From the NCBI GenBank assembly GCA_002110485.1, contig MOWL01000089.1, forward strand, positions 930,001 through 994,000: a stretch of DNA of 64,000 bases, in the 5' to 3' direction. A model generated the notes under the pieces. It was not told the DNA's origin. It searched no databases and saw only the letters and a list, made by a program, of their open reading frames with translations. Numbering within the stretch: position 1 is the stretch's first letter; every line of letters begins with the position of its first letter. Below, one piece after another: positions 1 to 13,537 of this stretch. The translations under genes and the position numbers were made by a program. The DNA is from Emergomyces orientalis. Its lineage: Eukaryota; Ascomycota; Eurotiomycetes; Onygenales; Ajellomycetaceae.

Positions 1-1056
1 TTTCTTAAAAATTAAATATTGAGGTTTGACTTTCTCTTTGGTTTTGTAAATTGATTCAATGTTGGATGGCTAATTCTTAGAGATTTTTTTGCAATTGGAA
101 TTAACAAGAGATGGGTTAATCTGTTTCAATTTCCTTCATTTTGCTCCCTCAGAAGTTCATTTTAACCTGGCCCGAACAATTCCTGGCGTACACGCCTCAC
201 TACGGAGTAGAGTTTCCTGTTTGTAACATGAAAGGGGGCATAACTTTTAGCACAAGACTAATGCCAGTTAGTTAATTCATGCCCAGTTGACGCCTGGGTT
301 AAGGAAACTAGATAATGAACTCCTGAGCCTTGAGTCTCTCGGCGGCGAGGCGGAAGCACAGGGGTTAATGAAGGGGTTTGAGGTTTCTGCGCGGAGAGTT
401 GAGGGTATGATGTATTAAATTGCCATGCTTCAGGCGGAATATGAAACGAGAGAGTACATTGTAACCTTATTGAACCAGGCCCGATCAATTATACTGCCAA
501 TTTTTGTTCACATGTTGTGTAGATATCTGGGGAGCGGGGCCTGGTCACGGGCGTCGGAGCCCTAGTGTAGCCCGCGAAGTGGGAGGAATTCCTATTTGCT
601 CCAGAGGCCGCATTCATATCGTCATAAGGGTTGAGCGAGCGAGCAAAAGTTGAAACCACGTAGTTACGGATTGAGTAACTTGGTTAGGTTAGATGCGGTT
701 GTCGGCCGACGTTTTACTAACTATCTCTGTAATCAAGAGAAACCCTTTTTCCTCCTACTCATTTGTTCAGCTTTCTCTTTGAATTCAGTAACTCATCATG
801 ATTCCTCCGGCTTACTTATTTTGGGGTTGAAATATAATGCTTCTTTGCTATTAGATTCACCTGCCCATTTATTCATATTTATTTCACATATACACCTAGC
901 AACCTAGGTATGCCGCCAGGCTCAAGCTGTTTGGACACATTTCCTTAAATTCCCACAAATTCTTCTAAATATAATCCCAACAATGGCTGACTGGAAATTC
1001 ATTCATTGTAGATAATCGGTCTCCAATGTGAATGAATTGAAGGGAAAAGAAAAATC
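1..1056. other. Intergenic, no gene recognised
   Basis: Only short open frames without recognisable family motifs occur on either strand. The 9-mer TACGGAGTA, which recurs in the window, lies at 201-209. This stretch is upstream of the ceramidase gene and probably holds its promoter. Confidence 0.6.
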
Positions 1057-2809
1057 ATGAGCGTTTATATTGAATCCTCTGGCGGAAAGGTCCCGGCCTG
1101 GGGCCCTCAAACATCCAAAATGAAGTTCATATCCCCGCCCCCTTGGACACATATTTCCCGCCCGTACCCCTTTGTTTTCACATTCCACCGATGGGACTGA
1201 TTTTAATGTTCGGCCACTACGGTCTGGGTCTTTAGTTTTTGTGAAGAGGTACGCCCTGAATTAACCGAAAAGAATATTCCCTTGTTGCAGTACTAGGTTT
1301 ACCTTGGCATATTAACTACGGAACAAATTGGTCTTCTATTTATTTCTCTTTTGTTTACGTCGGTTGATTAATTTTTCTTCTTCTTTCTACTCTTGCACCT
1401 GGACGAATAGGACTACCATGTTTCTTCATACATTGGTGAATTCGTCAATACCTTGACTAGTTTTTGCTACGGTTAGTTCAGAAAAATGACGAAGCCGCCC
1501 TACATGAGACGATATCTGCAACGCAAATTCCTTAGCCTTGATAGCAGCTTTCAGACCGCATCTTCATGGCCACTAACATGGATGGTGATGGTAGTTTTCC
1601 TCGGAAGCTACGCCATTTATCGCCAATTAAGACGTGGAAGCAGCGTGAAACCTTCTCATTCATTATCATATATTGCCCTGATCATCATTGGAATTGGGTC
1701 AACGGTATACCATGCTACTCTGAAATATCCGCTGCAATTAGGTATATAAACACTGTCTACCATTCTAACACATCTACTTAAACTATATATTTTACTTTCG
1801 TGTCACCCTTTCGTCCCCTCCCCTGAGCAGCTTTTACCGTTCCTGTTCTCGATCCCACCCATGCGCCTGAATGGGAAAAATGAGAATATACTATATTAAC
1901 ACTATTATGTTCTTCTGTCCTGTTTCCGACCTAGTCGATGATCTATCGATGCTACTCGGCGCTGGTATCATGTTCCATCATGTCGTAACAATCAATAGTG
2001 GAAGCGGGATGAAGACCATCGTGTTCCTGGCTCTTAGCGTGGCTTTATCTGTGGCATCATGGGCCCATATTCGGCTGGGTGACTCTGCGCTGCATCAAGT
2101 TGTGTTTGGGGTAATGGTCGTTACAGTTGGCTATCGAACAATCAAGCTTTTGGCCAGTTCGATTTCTGATCAACGTATGCGTTCGAAGCTGCGGAGTTTA
2201 CTAAGGATTGGAAATCGTAAGTTCTTCTTGTCCTTTCATTACCTGGCGTCTCCTGCAAAAAGATAATGTCGAAAAAAAAGTTTTTTTTTCGGGGGGAATA
2301 CACTGTGTTTCGGTGTTTTCGGTCCTCTCTACCCCCTATTTTTTACCTCGATAGCTGTCGACTGTCGGTTATACAGTCTATCTATGGCGACTGGTCCGTT
2401 CCAAATTCCTAGCCTGATTACCCCTCGTGTGCAGTTACGCTTCTTGCTGCATATGCATTATGGCTTATCGATGTCTTTGCTTGTCCGTCTCTAAGAAGGG
2501 TCAGACACGCAATCGGATTGCCTTTGGCATGGTTATTTGAGCTGCATGGATGGTAAGCCAAAAGAAAAGGCGGCTTACATATCCCCACACTAGTTCCCTG
2601 GCAATTGTTGCGGCTTTGCTAACAAATCCAGGTGGCATATCCTCACTGCTATTGGAGTGTACATCGCCATGATCGTGGGCGAGTTTCTGCATGAGGGGAA
2701 TCGTATGCAGATCCTGGGCCCAGAAGACGGATATTTCAACATCCTCAGGGGGCCTAGCTGGCAGGAGAAACAAACAGGTGGACGGCACCGGGTTCTGAAG
2801 ACTGATTGA
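1057..2809 (+). CDS. Alkaline ceramidase (Ydc1/Ypc1/ACER family), seven exons
   Basis: Hydrolyses ceramide or phytoceramide to a sphingoid base and fatty acid in the ER/Golgi membrane. Exons rebuilt by eye: 1057-1124, 1236-1248, 1411-1471, 1595-1741, 1935-2216, 2435-2552, 2632-2809; all introns are GT-AG and the sum is 867 nt, giving 288 residues. The family signature W-G-P near residue 15 is followed by N23-F24-C-E26-E-D28 and E37, which match the calcium-site spacing of human ACER3. H87 in a TVYHATLKY motif, H228 and H232 in HGWWH match the three zinc-binding histidines. Several hydrophobic helices lie between these motifs. The catalytic and N-terminal motifs are recovered only by splicing across in-frame stops, so a naive ORF starting at 1486 lacks the N terminus. 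Exon 2 is just 13 nt. The first donor (GTTCAT) is weak. Length fits the family and the gene looks intact. Confidence 0.88.
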
Positions 2810-5800
2810 GCCGTGGGTTTCGTACGCATTGTCAAAAAGTGTTTGCGCTTAGGCGATCTTGTTGGTAAACTACGCCCCAATTTGCATCCCCAATGAGGTA
2901 TGAGCCTTGGGCAAATGGAAAATGGGATTTATGGGATTTTGGTAAGCTAGACAAGTCAGCGATGGTAAAGGTATGAGTTCATATCTTACAGCCATCTGTG
3001 CAATTTACAATACGCAATATATAGACAATACGGAAGAAGAGTTCTGGATACAATATTTCTGCACTCATCCCCCTCACTTATCTAGTATCCCATTCTCCAG
3101 CGCCGCCAAATTCAAGCATCTTCTTTTCTTCGCTTCCCAGGCGTTCCTGAAAGTCCACGTTGGCAGACAAAATAGCAGCTGGTCCTCATAGCAAGTTCTT
3201 GTCATTATTCCTATCTCACGCAAACATATCTCTTGCAACACAGAACAACAACGCACAAGACATCCATATGATTCGTCAGAATTCTCAATTTAAATATATA
3301 ATCAACTCGTATCCATCGCAAGGGGGAGGAACGATATACGTGACAAGTTCCCTTTTAGGGTTACTTGGCAGGGAACCGAACGAAGCCAAAGGAAGAGAGC
3401 AAAAGCACATCCCAGCCCTTGATGCCTATATGAACCATGGATAACTGTTATCCCGAACCCCCAACCCCCCAGCTTGTGCCTTCAAGAAATGCATCTCACT
3501 ATCTTATCTTTTCTTCCAAGTTTCGATTAAAGACAAGGCTTCCGACCTAGAAGGCTGAACAGCTAGTAACCCGGTGTGCATTTCCTTAAAATTGTTAGGG
3601 GTAAATTTCTATACCTATCTACGTATCGCCTCTCTGTGATTCCACTCGTGTTCGTCCACTCTCTTCTATTCAGTTTGTTTGCCCATGTTGTACTGAACGC
3701 ATATTACTGAGGTGCCTAAACATACTCCACCGAAACCTGATCTCTTTTTTCCCATCGTGGAAATATGCATGCTCTTCAGGACATCTGTGTAACCGTTTGT
3801 CCCTGTGGCTCCACTCAAGTAACACAACGTTATTTAAGGTTAAAATCCATCTCCTTCCCGTCTTGGAAGTAGTCGTTAAAAGTTGTTTTCGCGTCATATT
3901 TGGCTATTCATGTCGATTATTTGCCTCCGTAAGTCGAAAATATGCGATGCTACTTCTACTGTTGAAACTACAGATCAGATTCCATCAACGAACAATGATC
4001 AACTGGGTTAGTGACCGGTCATATTTGTTTGCTTCCCTTCCCCCATGTCTTTATATCTAGGATGTATCAGTCAATATTGGGATACCAGGTCTCCCTTTGC
4101 AGAATGGTGTTGTAATTTACTAAGTACCAGCCAGATCTGCAAGAGATACAATGTGTATACTGACGGCGGCTGGGGGATGAAGTGAAAAACACTAGGCGCA
4201 GTCTGTATATTCAAGTTTGTTCGAAGGATCAAGTTTCATAGCATGAAGAAGAGTTGATGCATAGGAAGCATAGTGTTTTGATTTCAACAAGATGAAGATT
4301 TTGAAATTGTGCATTTTTCTTATTTTCTAGATCCTTCCTGCTGTTGGAACTGTTATCTGAACAAAGTAGGAAGCATACTCGTGTTATTCCTGTTTCAATG
4401 CATTTGAGGAAGCGGGCCGAGCCATTTGTTTTTGTTAAATTGCAAACAATTTATGTGCCGATATTGCCCCCCCATGATGATAGTAACCTTGGTGGGATAG
4501 GTTCTCTTCTCAAATAACTCCACATTGAACTCAATTCTGATGCCCATACGCACGAAAGCTGTTGGATACAAGTAATATTTTCGCTGGCCAACTCTGATAT
4601 ACTCAAGGATCACAAGCCAAGAGTAATCGAGGGCCAAAGATCACGAAAATACTCGGGGTTGGTGCGGAGTCCGTAAAAAGACAAGGGAACCAAGTGCCAG
4701 TCAACGTCAACTTCACGGAATTTTAGATTTGTTAGTTTATGAGGGTGATTTTTGTGACCATACAGAGAGCGGCGGATAATAATTCCGACCTTCAGTCAAT
4801 AATGAAGAGCCTGCAGCAGTCAATCAGACGGCCCAGCAAAGAAATGCCGAGGGGCTTGATTAAGTTTCTTCAACTTGTCTTGCAGAGCAGCACCCTGCAG
4901 ACTCGGCCTTTTGCGGAAAATTACTGTGTATGCATTCCACTCGCCAAGAGATGCGGGCGGTGGAAAGATTAACAAAAACGGCGTTGGAGATCGCTTGTCT
5001 TTGAGCTATATAATATTCTGTGAGTGGCTGGTCATAATATCCGGCAGCTTTAGTAGTTGCGATGCATCATACTATCCTAGAAGCCTTCGAGAGAGAACTC
5101 CCGCCACTTCGTATCAAGGCCCTTCTTCGTCCGATTGCTATCCCAAATTCACATAAAATTTCACTACATTCCTGCATGGGGGAAAGGATGGATATCATGC
5201 ATTGTGGAGGAGGACCTTTAGTGTTACATATAGCTTGCATGAAGGTAATTCCAATCTATACTCCGAAAAGCTATTTTGTTGGGATTTTGCTGTGTAAAAT
5301 GTAACTCCATCTCACGCCGTGGCCACAAGGATAGTCAGCGCTACGTCAGGGACATGGATATTTACTGGCCCCTGAGAAAATCACGAACACGATGTTTAAG
5401 TATGAAAGTAAGTAGAGGCCGAGCATTTTTCAACGGAAATCCGATCCAGTGACGACGAGGTAGTTCGTGAGGCGTCCCAAGTTCAGGAAAGGATTTGAAG
5501 TCAAGAGTTCGGAGTACGCGGATATACACATACGGCTGCGTAAGCTGTTATTACCACTACTGCAATTTGGGTAACAGCATTATTGATGGAAAGCATTTTC
5601 TATTTTCAACATGCCCGCCCAGGGGGCCGCGCCGCGTACCAGCGAGGTCATCATGGCTCATATCTCATATTCCTATCCGCTCCCAAATCTATGCCCTTCC
5701 CCGCATTCCAACGCTGAGGTAAAATACTTCCAAACGCATTGTGCTTGAACCTTTTGGCGAGTGGATTAAAGCCGAAAACGGGGACAAAACTAGCACGTGA

Positions 5801-5820
5801 AATTCCAAATCACAAAAAGC

Positions 5821-5850
5821 GATTTTTTTTTTTTGTTTTTGGGGGGGGGG
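5821..5850. repeat. Homopolymer block, T-run then G-run
   Basis: A run of T interrupted by one G passes directly into a run of about ten G. It is non-coding. Such tracts are prone to length variation and sequencing error. Confidence 0.8.
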
Positions 5851-6519
5851 TTGAATCCTTTCGTCCATTCCTTGTCGCCCCTGGTATCTATCTCATCTCA
5901 AGGAAGAGAAGCCAGAAGAAAAATCGGCATGGCAAAGAAGATGGTTGTCCAAAGAATTTGGCAACCGGAAAAAGAAATGCTAGTGTGGATGCTAATTAGC
6001 AGCGTTTCTTTCTTAGGAACCCGCCCCTTTTCCCATACGAAAATCTGGCCTGAGCCCTTGATCCCTGGAATGGCTATCGATAGCAGATCTTCCAGAAGAG
6101 GATCCTCTGTGCTTTTTAGCTCCGAGCTATTGTCCGCCTTAGCTTAGGTTAGCCTGTTCGAGGAAGGGAAATAAAGTTCAACCCGGACATGAGCCGGACA
6201 TCGCAACCTGCACTAACTTGCTGCTGCGGCCTGCAGGGATTGCCAGCGGAAGGATGAGAAAAGGGAACACGGCTGTTTCGCACATGCGCCAAGAGATAAT
6301 TGTGCTCACCAAACCCCGAGCTGTCTTTGGCGGGGTTTGTTGGAGGCGTAACATACTGGTCAAAGTTGGGGTAAAATGCCAAATCATCCAACATAACGCA
6401 CAGCTTTCATGGTTCCCCTCACCTCAGAGAAGAATGCGATGGATGAGTGGGTGGGAGCACGTAACGAATGCTTCGTGATGATGCTCCATCCTTAATGATA
6501 CCGAAAATATCCGTAACAT

Positions 6520-6580
6520 ATTGTTTTTTTTTTCTCGTTCTTTTTCTTGCTTTCTTTTTTTTCTTTTTTTTCTTTTTGCT
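6520..6580. repeat. Pyrimidine-rich (T/C) low-complexity tract
   Basis: About 60 bases consist almost only of T and C with T-runs up to nine. It lies in the gene desert and is not coding. Confidence 0.8.
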
Positions 6581-9500
6581 CACAACTGGGAGCTAACCGG
6601 AGCTGAGGGATATTGAAGTCAACTCCCTCGTGTGATTGCGAACATCACCGAATGTTGATGCCAGCGATTGTCCAGAATGGCGTTTGAAATTCGGTCTGTG
6701 AAGCTAGCTATCCGCAAAGCGGGTGTAATGCGAAAATATCCTGGCTGTCCATTCACAGCTTCCCGTGATTTCTGAGAGACTGTGGGTAGCAACGAATGCC
6801 TGTTCTATGAACTGCAGAATCAATGAAATAATAGTAAGAGATTGCATGCGCGAATCAATCTATTTACAAATAGCCCATTTGAGCAACAAATCTTCATTGA
6901 GGCTGTACCCGCTCCAGGTTGACGAACATCACGCGAAAGATTGTAATATCTCAACGTTCCGGATCAATTCATTTGAGGCTCCATTCAAGGATGGGTGTAA
7001 CTTATGAATTTCTCCTATTTGCTCACCATACCAGCCCGGGATGCCAGGGCTTCCGCCAATCTTTGATTGGTGAACAAGACTGACCCGGATAGAGCTGCAA
7101 TCGTGATCGCAAACCTGCATGCATGACTATTGGCAATGTCTCAGGTTGCCTGACATTTCAAATTGCAAATTTTCAAGATTTTGAATATCTGTGCTCCAGA
7201 AGTACTGCCAGAAATATCTTGAACTGTTAATGTAAGTCAGTGAAATGAAATGCTGTGATGGCAGCCATATTTTTATGCATTCTTATTTGACTAAATACCC
7301 TAACTCTCCGTTCAGCAGTTATGCAAATGACAGAAGTCAGACATATTCTGTCAGACATTAGCCCTGCAATTTATCAACATCCCAATCAGACACTGTGAGA
7401 GAGGATTTCAAGTTGAACCTGCACATTTATCCTCCATACATGAGATTGGGACAAGTTCACACTAGTATTGATAATAAACATTGCCCTCAATCACAATGAT
7501 ACCGCGTTGAGCAAATGTAGCAAGTCACGAGAGCTAATATCATTCTGACTGTGGCTTGAGAAACTTTCTCACCTGTACTGGAGTCAGTCAACAGCTATCA
7601 ATGGTTTGCCCTTTTCTTTCAATATGAATTCAATCAAGGTGGGCCTTTGCATGATTCTGTTGCAGGGGTCAAATAAGATGATCATGCTTTAGGCTTACTA
7701 GGGACCATTTCCATATCCTTGAGTAGGTCATTCAAGCTAAGGAAGACCTGGAAACTTCAACACAATCCACATGGTGCGCGACGGCGTCTTTTGTAGGCTT
7801 TCAGAGCCCTGTAAATGCCGATAATACCGACACCAGTACGTCAAAAACCCTGATATTGACATGGATAACTATTGCAGGGGGTTCGGGGGCTCATCATCAC
7901 CATTCTCAGTTGGTGAGGTGGAAAATCACATGACATGAGGTTTCATCCTCACTTTTAAGCTCCTCCCCATCATAGTCACCGCTCTATGCGTTGTATGTTC
8001 ATGTATGTATGTACAAACATGCCCATTCCCATGGTTCAAGCTTTTTATAGATCCAGGCCGCGAGGCTACCAGGAGACTTTCGTAGGGAGGATCGCGCCAG
8101 AAGTCGTCGCAAAATATGTCAAATCAAGTCATATCGCAGCATGCCATGCGGGGGTGATCTTTGATAGGCCCCAGGCAAATTTAGCCCAATAGCGCCGTTC
8201 GGCGGAGTCTGGCCAAGAACCGGCGGCCGCCTTCGAAATTCCACGAGCATGGGACAGTGAACTCTATCCTCCCTCAATACGACGTACGACATTTGTTGTG
8301 GACCTGCCGGGAAGGGTCTAGCTTCGGCATTTCATGCTGAGAAATATTTTTGGCTTCTGACACGCATACTCAGCGTAGCTCGCATGGGTTGTGAGGGCCA
8401 TACAGTACATATTGGGTGCTCCAGAAATTCCATATCTAGTCCATTGATACATATGTATGGATGTACAGACATCGAACACCTACTTCTAGCCCATAATCGA
8501 TAACATATTTGCGAGAGTCGCAGGTTTCGAGATGTTCTACCGATCGGCTTCCATCGCCAAACCGTGGCACAACCACACACATTTGGTATTGAGCCTTGTA
8601 ATGCGTGGATCGTTTTTCGTTTTCGTATTGAACTTGCTGCGGGTGCTTGGGGTTGTCCAGTTGAACCCCCTGTTGAGTCTAATGTTATTTTGGGATTGGA
8701 CAGGCGGAAAATCGCCAGGGCTGGAAACGTTCCCCACTAATTGCCCCTGTTCCAACAGAAAATAAATGTGCAGCTGGCATTCCCACGCTCAATTATTGCC
8801 CGGGTATATAAGTTTTTGCCTTAGCTCTGAGCGCGGAGTAAAGATAGCCAAAGTGAGTTCTGATGGTTCCTCATTGTGTCAAATTTTCTGGTGGGATTTC
8901 GCTGTATTTTTAGCCTAGATATTAACTTGCAATTTGGCATGCTTCTTCGGAGGGGAGTCGTGCAAAGCAGATGTGAGAATCCTATCGCAGATCCAAACCA
9001 CCATAACCTCTTCGGTACTCCTTGCTCCATGAGTGGCTGGAAGCTGGTATTACGCCTAAGGGACTTCCTCATTCACATTTCATAGACTTTAAAAACGCCA
9101 GTAGCTTTGAAGTCTAATTTCTGTTTTTTTTCTTTTACCCTTTCCCTGCTCTTGTTTTGTCAGAGTTCAGAATCAGCTAGGCATATATGTCTTGCAAGTA
9201 CGGAGTACGGAGTTCGGAATGACATATCCCCCCGTAATTGAACGGATGCTCCACAACGAGCCAGCCCGTCGTGATAAGATAATAATATTTCAATTGTGGC
9301 CATCGAAAGATCCACCGCCAGTGTACCCCATCGCTCGACGCCGATCACTAAACCCTGAACGCCCGGCCGTCTTGGGAAGCAACAAGCGCACCAAGTGCCA
9401 AAAGTCCAGCTCCTCGAGAATCGAGATCACGGAAGCAAGCCGCATTACGAAGAGGAGGATACTAAATAACTGGGCGGACGCGGTTTGCCATGTGAGTCTT

Positions 9501-11124
9501 TTTCGAGGCTCGGTATTTGATTTCTGTGGCGTAACATCATTGGGGCAAACTTTTGGTAAGGAAACGGAAACATGATTCCGTGTATTAATTATGATTCAAA
9601 AGTTATTTTTCAAGCGCGGAATTTTCGCCCCCACGATTACATTATTGGAGAGATTGATACTTATAATCCCTTGTTATTGGCTGCTGACCTGCTGTAGATT
9701 GACTGAAGATCCACTGGTCCTGAGGTGGGGACGACACACAAACACCCAGATCGTCCCGGCTCTCCAGACGCTAGACACGCCTTGGATAAGCATCAAGCTC
9801 GACCTGGAACCATTGCCAACATTTCATCCTGAATTGTATTATTATTGGATTCGGAAGTACAGGTACTGTACCTGTGTGGCTACTCGGTGAAATTTCAAAT
9901 CTGGGTTCGGACTAAATCGCCATTGCATTCTGAGTAAGGGCTGTACCAAGTGGAGCACATTACGTGAAATTAGCTACCTGTCCGTTCCAGTAGCTTACCC
10001 ATGAACATCAGAATCATACCTTTGCAGCCCAAAAGAAAAATCATTTCTTTTTCATTTTTACTCTCCCTACCATCCGCCCTGCATTATCATCCGGAATATC
10101 ACGGAGGGACAGACTCAAATTTTGACGTTCTCCGACTCTTTCGATAGAAGAACTCTGGAAGTCAAAGGTCACCATCTAGACCAAATGAGGTATTGGATTG
10201 GAAGGTGAGCTCGATTGGATTGATTGCAGTGGTTAGTCAAATGCCCACTCCAAAAGTGGACCTATTGACTAAGGAGCATGGATTTGGGGAAAGACTCTGA
10301 ACTAATTATCAGACCTTCCAGAAGCCTGGCCTGAACCCAAGGCTGTATTGCTTTTAGGCGCCATTTTACTTGGCTCAACCTTCGATCAGTATTAATACCC
10401 TGCTCCACTTCAACCGATTTAGAATTCCTCGTAGGTCTTTCAGAGCTTTTCGGACCGGTCCGACCAAAGACAACAAGAGTGGCACAAGACGCCCCCCAAG
10501 GTTTCCCCTGGCGGACTTCTCATCATCCTGGCCACCGTAGCCTGAATGCCCTCGATCTCCTCCATCATGTTTGTACTTACTGGAGAGTAACTTGAGGGTT
10601 TGCAAAACACCTGCGCTCCAAGGTATGGTCATATTCCTTATCCCCCCTTTTTCTCTTTGTTTGGAAACATATATCAGAAACTTGCCCAATATCGTTTTAC
10701 GATCCATTATTCTCCAAAATCCAAGCCCCATACTGGGTACACCCCCCTCTCAAATCCCCTGCTAGTCCGTAAATTTCCGAAGTTTTCTTTGGTCGCACGC
10801 CATGGCATGACGGGAATCTGGTTGGCTCTCTTCTCTACAGGGTGCTATATGGCTTGCGATCAACCCATGGGCTATGGTGGACAATCTTTCTTTTTCTGAT
10901 ATTACACCGCACCGGATCCCTCGTGTCTGTCCATGGCAGGCTTGCAGCATTCCTGCTCCGTTTCCATGATCCCGTCCTGCTTCTCACCTTCACTACCTCT
11001 CACGCGGGATTGTGCAACCAAGGCGAAAAGTGACTGTATAGCTAAGATGTGCAATTTCTAGAAAGCCCGGCTGCCGGGGCACTCCGCGGCATTTCTAATC
11101 AAACCCGATCAACTGAGAGGCAAA

Positions 11125-13537
11125 ATGAATTCATACTTTCCGCATGATGGCCCTTTGGAAGGCTACAATATACCATCAACGCATGACGCTGCCCAGTTTG
11201 CCACTCACTCAGATATCTCGGGAACCCCACAATATCCTGACACCAACGCATTCTGGCAGTATCCCCATCAACCACACATACCTCATCCGCAAGCGCATCA
11301 TTCCCATTTCCAAATGGCATCCGCCCCAAATGATCAAAGAAAACACAAAAGAACAAGAAGTGGATGCTTCACATGTCGTTCTCGTCGAGTGAAGGTTCGT
11401 GACTTTCTTGCACCCACCTGAGGTCAGTTGCTGATATTCAATCTACAGTGCGACGAGACTCATCCAATTTGCGATCGTACGTGCTGCCTATCCTACTAAA
11501 ATCTTAGTTATTTACATTGACTCGGTTTGCAATATTTCCAGGGTGTAGTAAGGGCAAGAGGGAATGCGTCTATCCGCCGCCCCCAGTACGAAGAGCAGGA
11601 AGTCACGCGAATCTAAAAGGTGCCGAAAAGCATCCAACTATACCGGAAAGCGAATCTTCAGATGAAAATAATGGCCCCGACGCAGGAAGCATCAAAACAG
11701 GCACCTCGAAACATGAAATTATCAAAGACCACTCTCACCGACAATCACCGCCTGTACCGCGACCAAAAGCTACTATTTCTCGAAGGCAAAGTGCACAATC
11801 ACTGGCCCGGCGGAAAGGGCGGCCTCCTTCAGAAACAGTATCGAACATCCAAGATGAACGCAATTCTCCCATGAGCGATATGACGGCTGCAATTTCGGAA
11901 ACTCAGAGCCCTAGTGGTAATAGTGAAACGGCAGTGTTAGAACCCTCTTTGAAGGCAATTTCCGACTTACCCGGCGCACATAAGCTTAAGCACGACGTTA
12001 AATTTTTTCTCGCATATCACCGGCATCATATAACGTTTCGCCACTACTTTATGCGACAAGACGCAGCGTCCTTTATCAGTAACGATATCCTTTTACGCGC
12101 TGTGCAGTATGAGCCGTTGCTGTACGCTGTCGTCGGTTTCTCGGCTTATATTTACTCCATCAGACACCCCAGGGGCAAACTTTACACCTTCCTCGAATAT
12201 TATAACAAATCGGTGATAGGCCTATTGAAATCGCTTAGTACTAGCAACGTTCACCATGATGCGATGATGCTGACCATCCTTCAGTTGGCAACTTTCGAAG
12301 TATGTGATACTCTTCTGGTCCAAACTTGCTCGTCTGATTCTAATGAAATTCGCAGGAATACCTAGGGGATTGGGTGAGCGTTACCGACCACCATCACGCC
12401 GCCCATCGTATGCTCACTGAGCTCTATACCCCAGAAAAAATCAATGAAAATGACTTCCGCCGCCATATGTTCCTGTGGTACACCCGCTTCGATGTAGTAT
12501 CAGGTCTTTTAGCTGGAAACGAAGCCATTCTGAGCCGAGAATGGTATACCGCTTGTGAGCTGTTCGCAATCGAAGACGAAGCCAGCAACCTGGGGGATAT
12601 CAACAAACACCTTTACACTTGGGGCATCCGCAGTAGGAGGGTTGGCGTGGATATGGCATCATTGATTGCAAAGACATCGCGTGGGCTTATTACAATCGAA
12701 GAATTTGCCCGCCAAAACCAAGATATTACTGCCAGCCTTGACACAATCCAGGACGCATGGAATTCTTTAGTCAATCCAGAACGCCTAGTTATGTCCTACC
12801 CGGATAAGGTGCCTCTTGGACCAAATGATATTGTGGACCCTTACGTGCCAGGGAGGATACACGATGAATTATATTGGGATCTCAACAATTGTCTTCTTGA
12901 CCTTATTGGTACTAGAATTATGCATAAATACCAAACTGGTCTAATGTTGCAGCAGCTGGACCTCGCAGAGCTGCAAGCGGAAGCATTAAAGCTATGTGGT
13001 CTTATAGAAACCATGGAGCGGTGGCCCAACAGACCGAAAGATTCTATTATACAGGTTCAATCCTCCTTTGCTCTGGCCACTCTGTTCATTCCTAGTGATG
13101 AAAAGCATATCATGTGGTGTCGGAAGAAATTGGCAAAAGTGGAGCAACTTGGGTACGCCAATCCTTACGCAAAAATCTAGCATCTAAGATATTTTCGCTC
13201 ACCTTACTGACCATATTTCCCTACAACCAGATTCATTTATCCGTCCACATTCCGCTCCAAAATGGCAGACTTATGGCAGCTTCCCGAACTGAGCCATTGG
13301 TGGCTCCCAAACGAAGAAGGATATCCAAGATTAGTTCGTGAAATCCGTGACTGGACCAGCGAACGCGAGTCGAAACCCCGAGACACATTCCGGGAGGACC
13401 TTCGCGATTTGAAGACGATGTTCTGGCGAATGGCCGTAGATGACAGCAGCCCTGGAAGCTCAACAAGCAATGCATTCACACCTCCGGCCGCGGGCGGACA
13501 GTACCCTGAACATTCTCCGCCCGAACTAACTCCCTAG
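11125..13537 (+). CDS. Zn2Cys6 transcription factor with fungal-specific regulatory domain
   Basis: Nuclear DNA-binding regulator. Exons 11125-11394, 11449-11476, 11542-12299, 12356-13152 and 13231-13537 (all GT-AG) total 2160 nt, giving 719 residues. The binuclear zinc cluster has C81, C84, C91, C98, C101 and C108, that is C-x2-C-x6-C-x6-C-x2-C-x6-C, split over three exons. A Ser/Pro/Lys-rich linker follows (about 115-240), then a helical region of the fungal_trans_2 kind. The C terminus (last exon) carries a WGxPEL..WWLPN-like motif, here WQLPELSHWWLPNEEGYPRL, typical of Upc2-like C6 factors of Eurotiales and Onygenales. An open frame reads on to a stop at 13180, but the conserved C terminus is joined by a 78-nt intron from 13153. 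The target genes are unknown. It stands alone behind a very long upstream region, as is common for regulators. Confidence 0.88.

Larger units (their letters stand above)
2810..11124. other. Gene desert of about 8.3 kb
   Basis: No open frame here carries a recognisable domain, and no exon chain could be built from conserved motifs. It holds a pyrimidine-rich tract (about 6520-6580), a T-run followed by a G-run (about 5821-5850), and TACGGAGTA at 9199-9207 with a near-copy directly after it. Part of it must be the promoter and 5' leader of the Zn2Cys6 regulator that starts at 11125. It could also hold non-coding RNA, lineage-specific genes or decayed repeats that I cannot recognise. Confidence 0.55.

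Noticed and set aside
1486..1749. Ceramidase gene starting at the Met at 1486, or a pseudogene because of upstream in-frame stops
   Set aside because: The stops lie in introns. Splicing 1057-1124, 1236-1248, 1411-1471 and 1595-1741 restores the conserved family order, so both the truncated start and the pseudogene reading are unnecessary.
9192..9575. Plus-strand frame of 127 codons in the gene desert
   Set aside because: No recognisable motif and no neighbouring exons; likely a chance frame.
10375..10731. Minus-strand frame of 118 codons
   Set aside because: No signal peptide, domain or supporting splice sites; composition looks random.
13114..13341. Separate small gene between the last two exons of the Zn2Cys6 regulator
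   Set aside because: The frame overlaps the end of exon 4 and the intron; the conserved C-terminal block belongs to the regulator's last exon.
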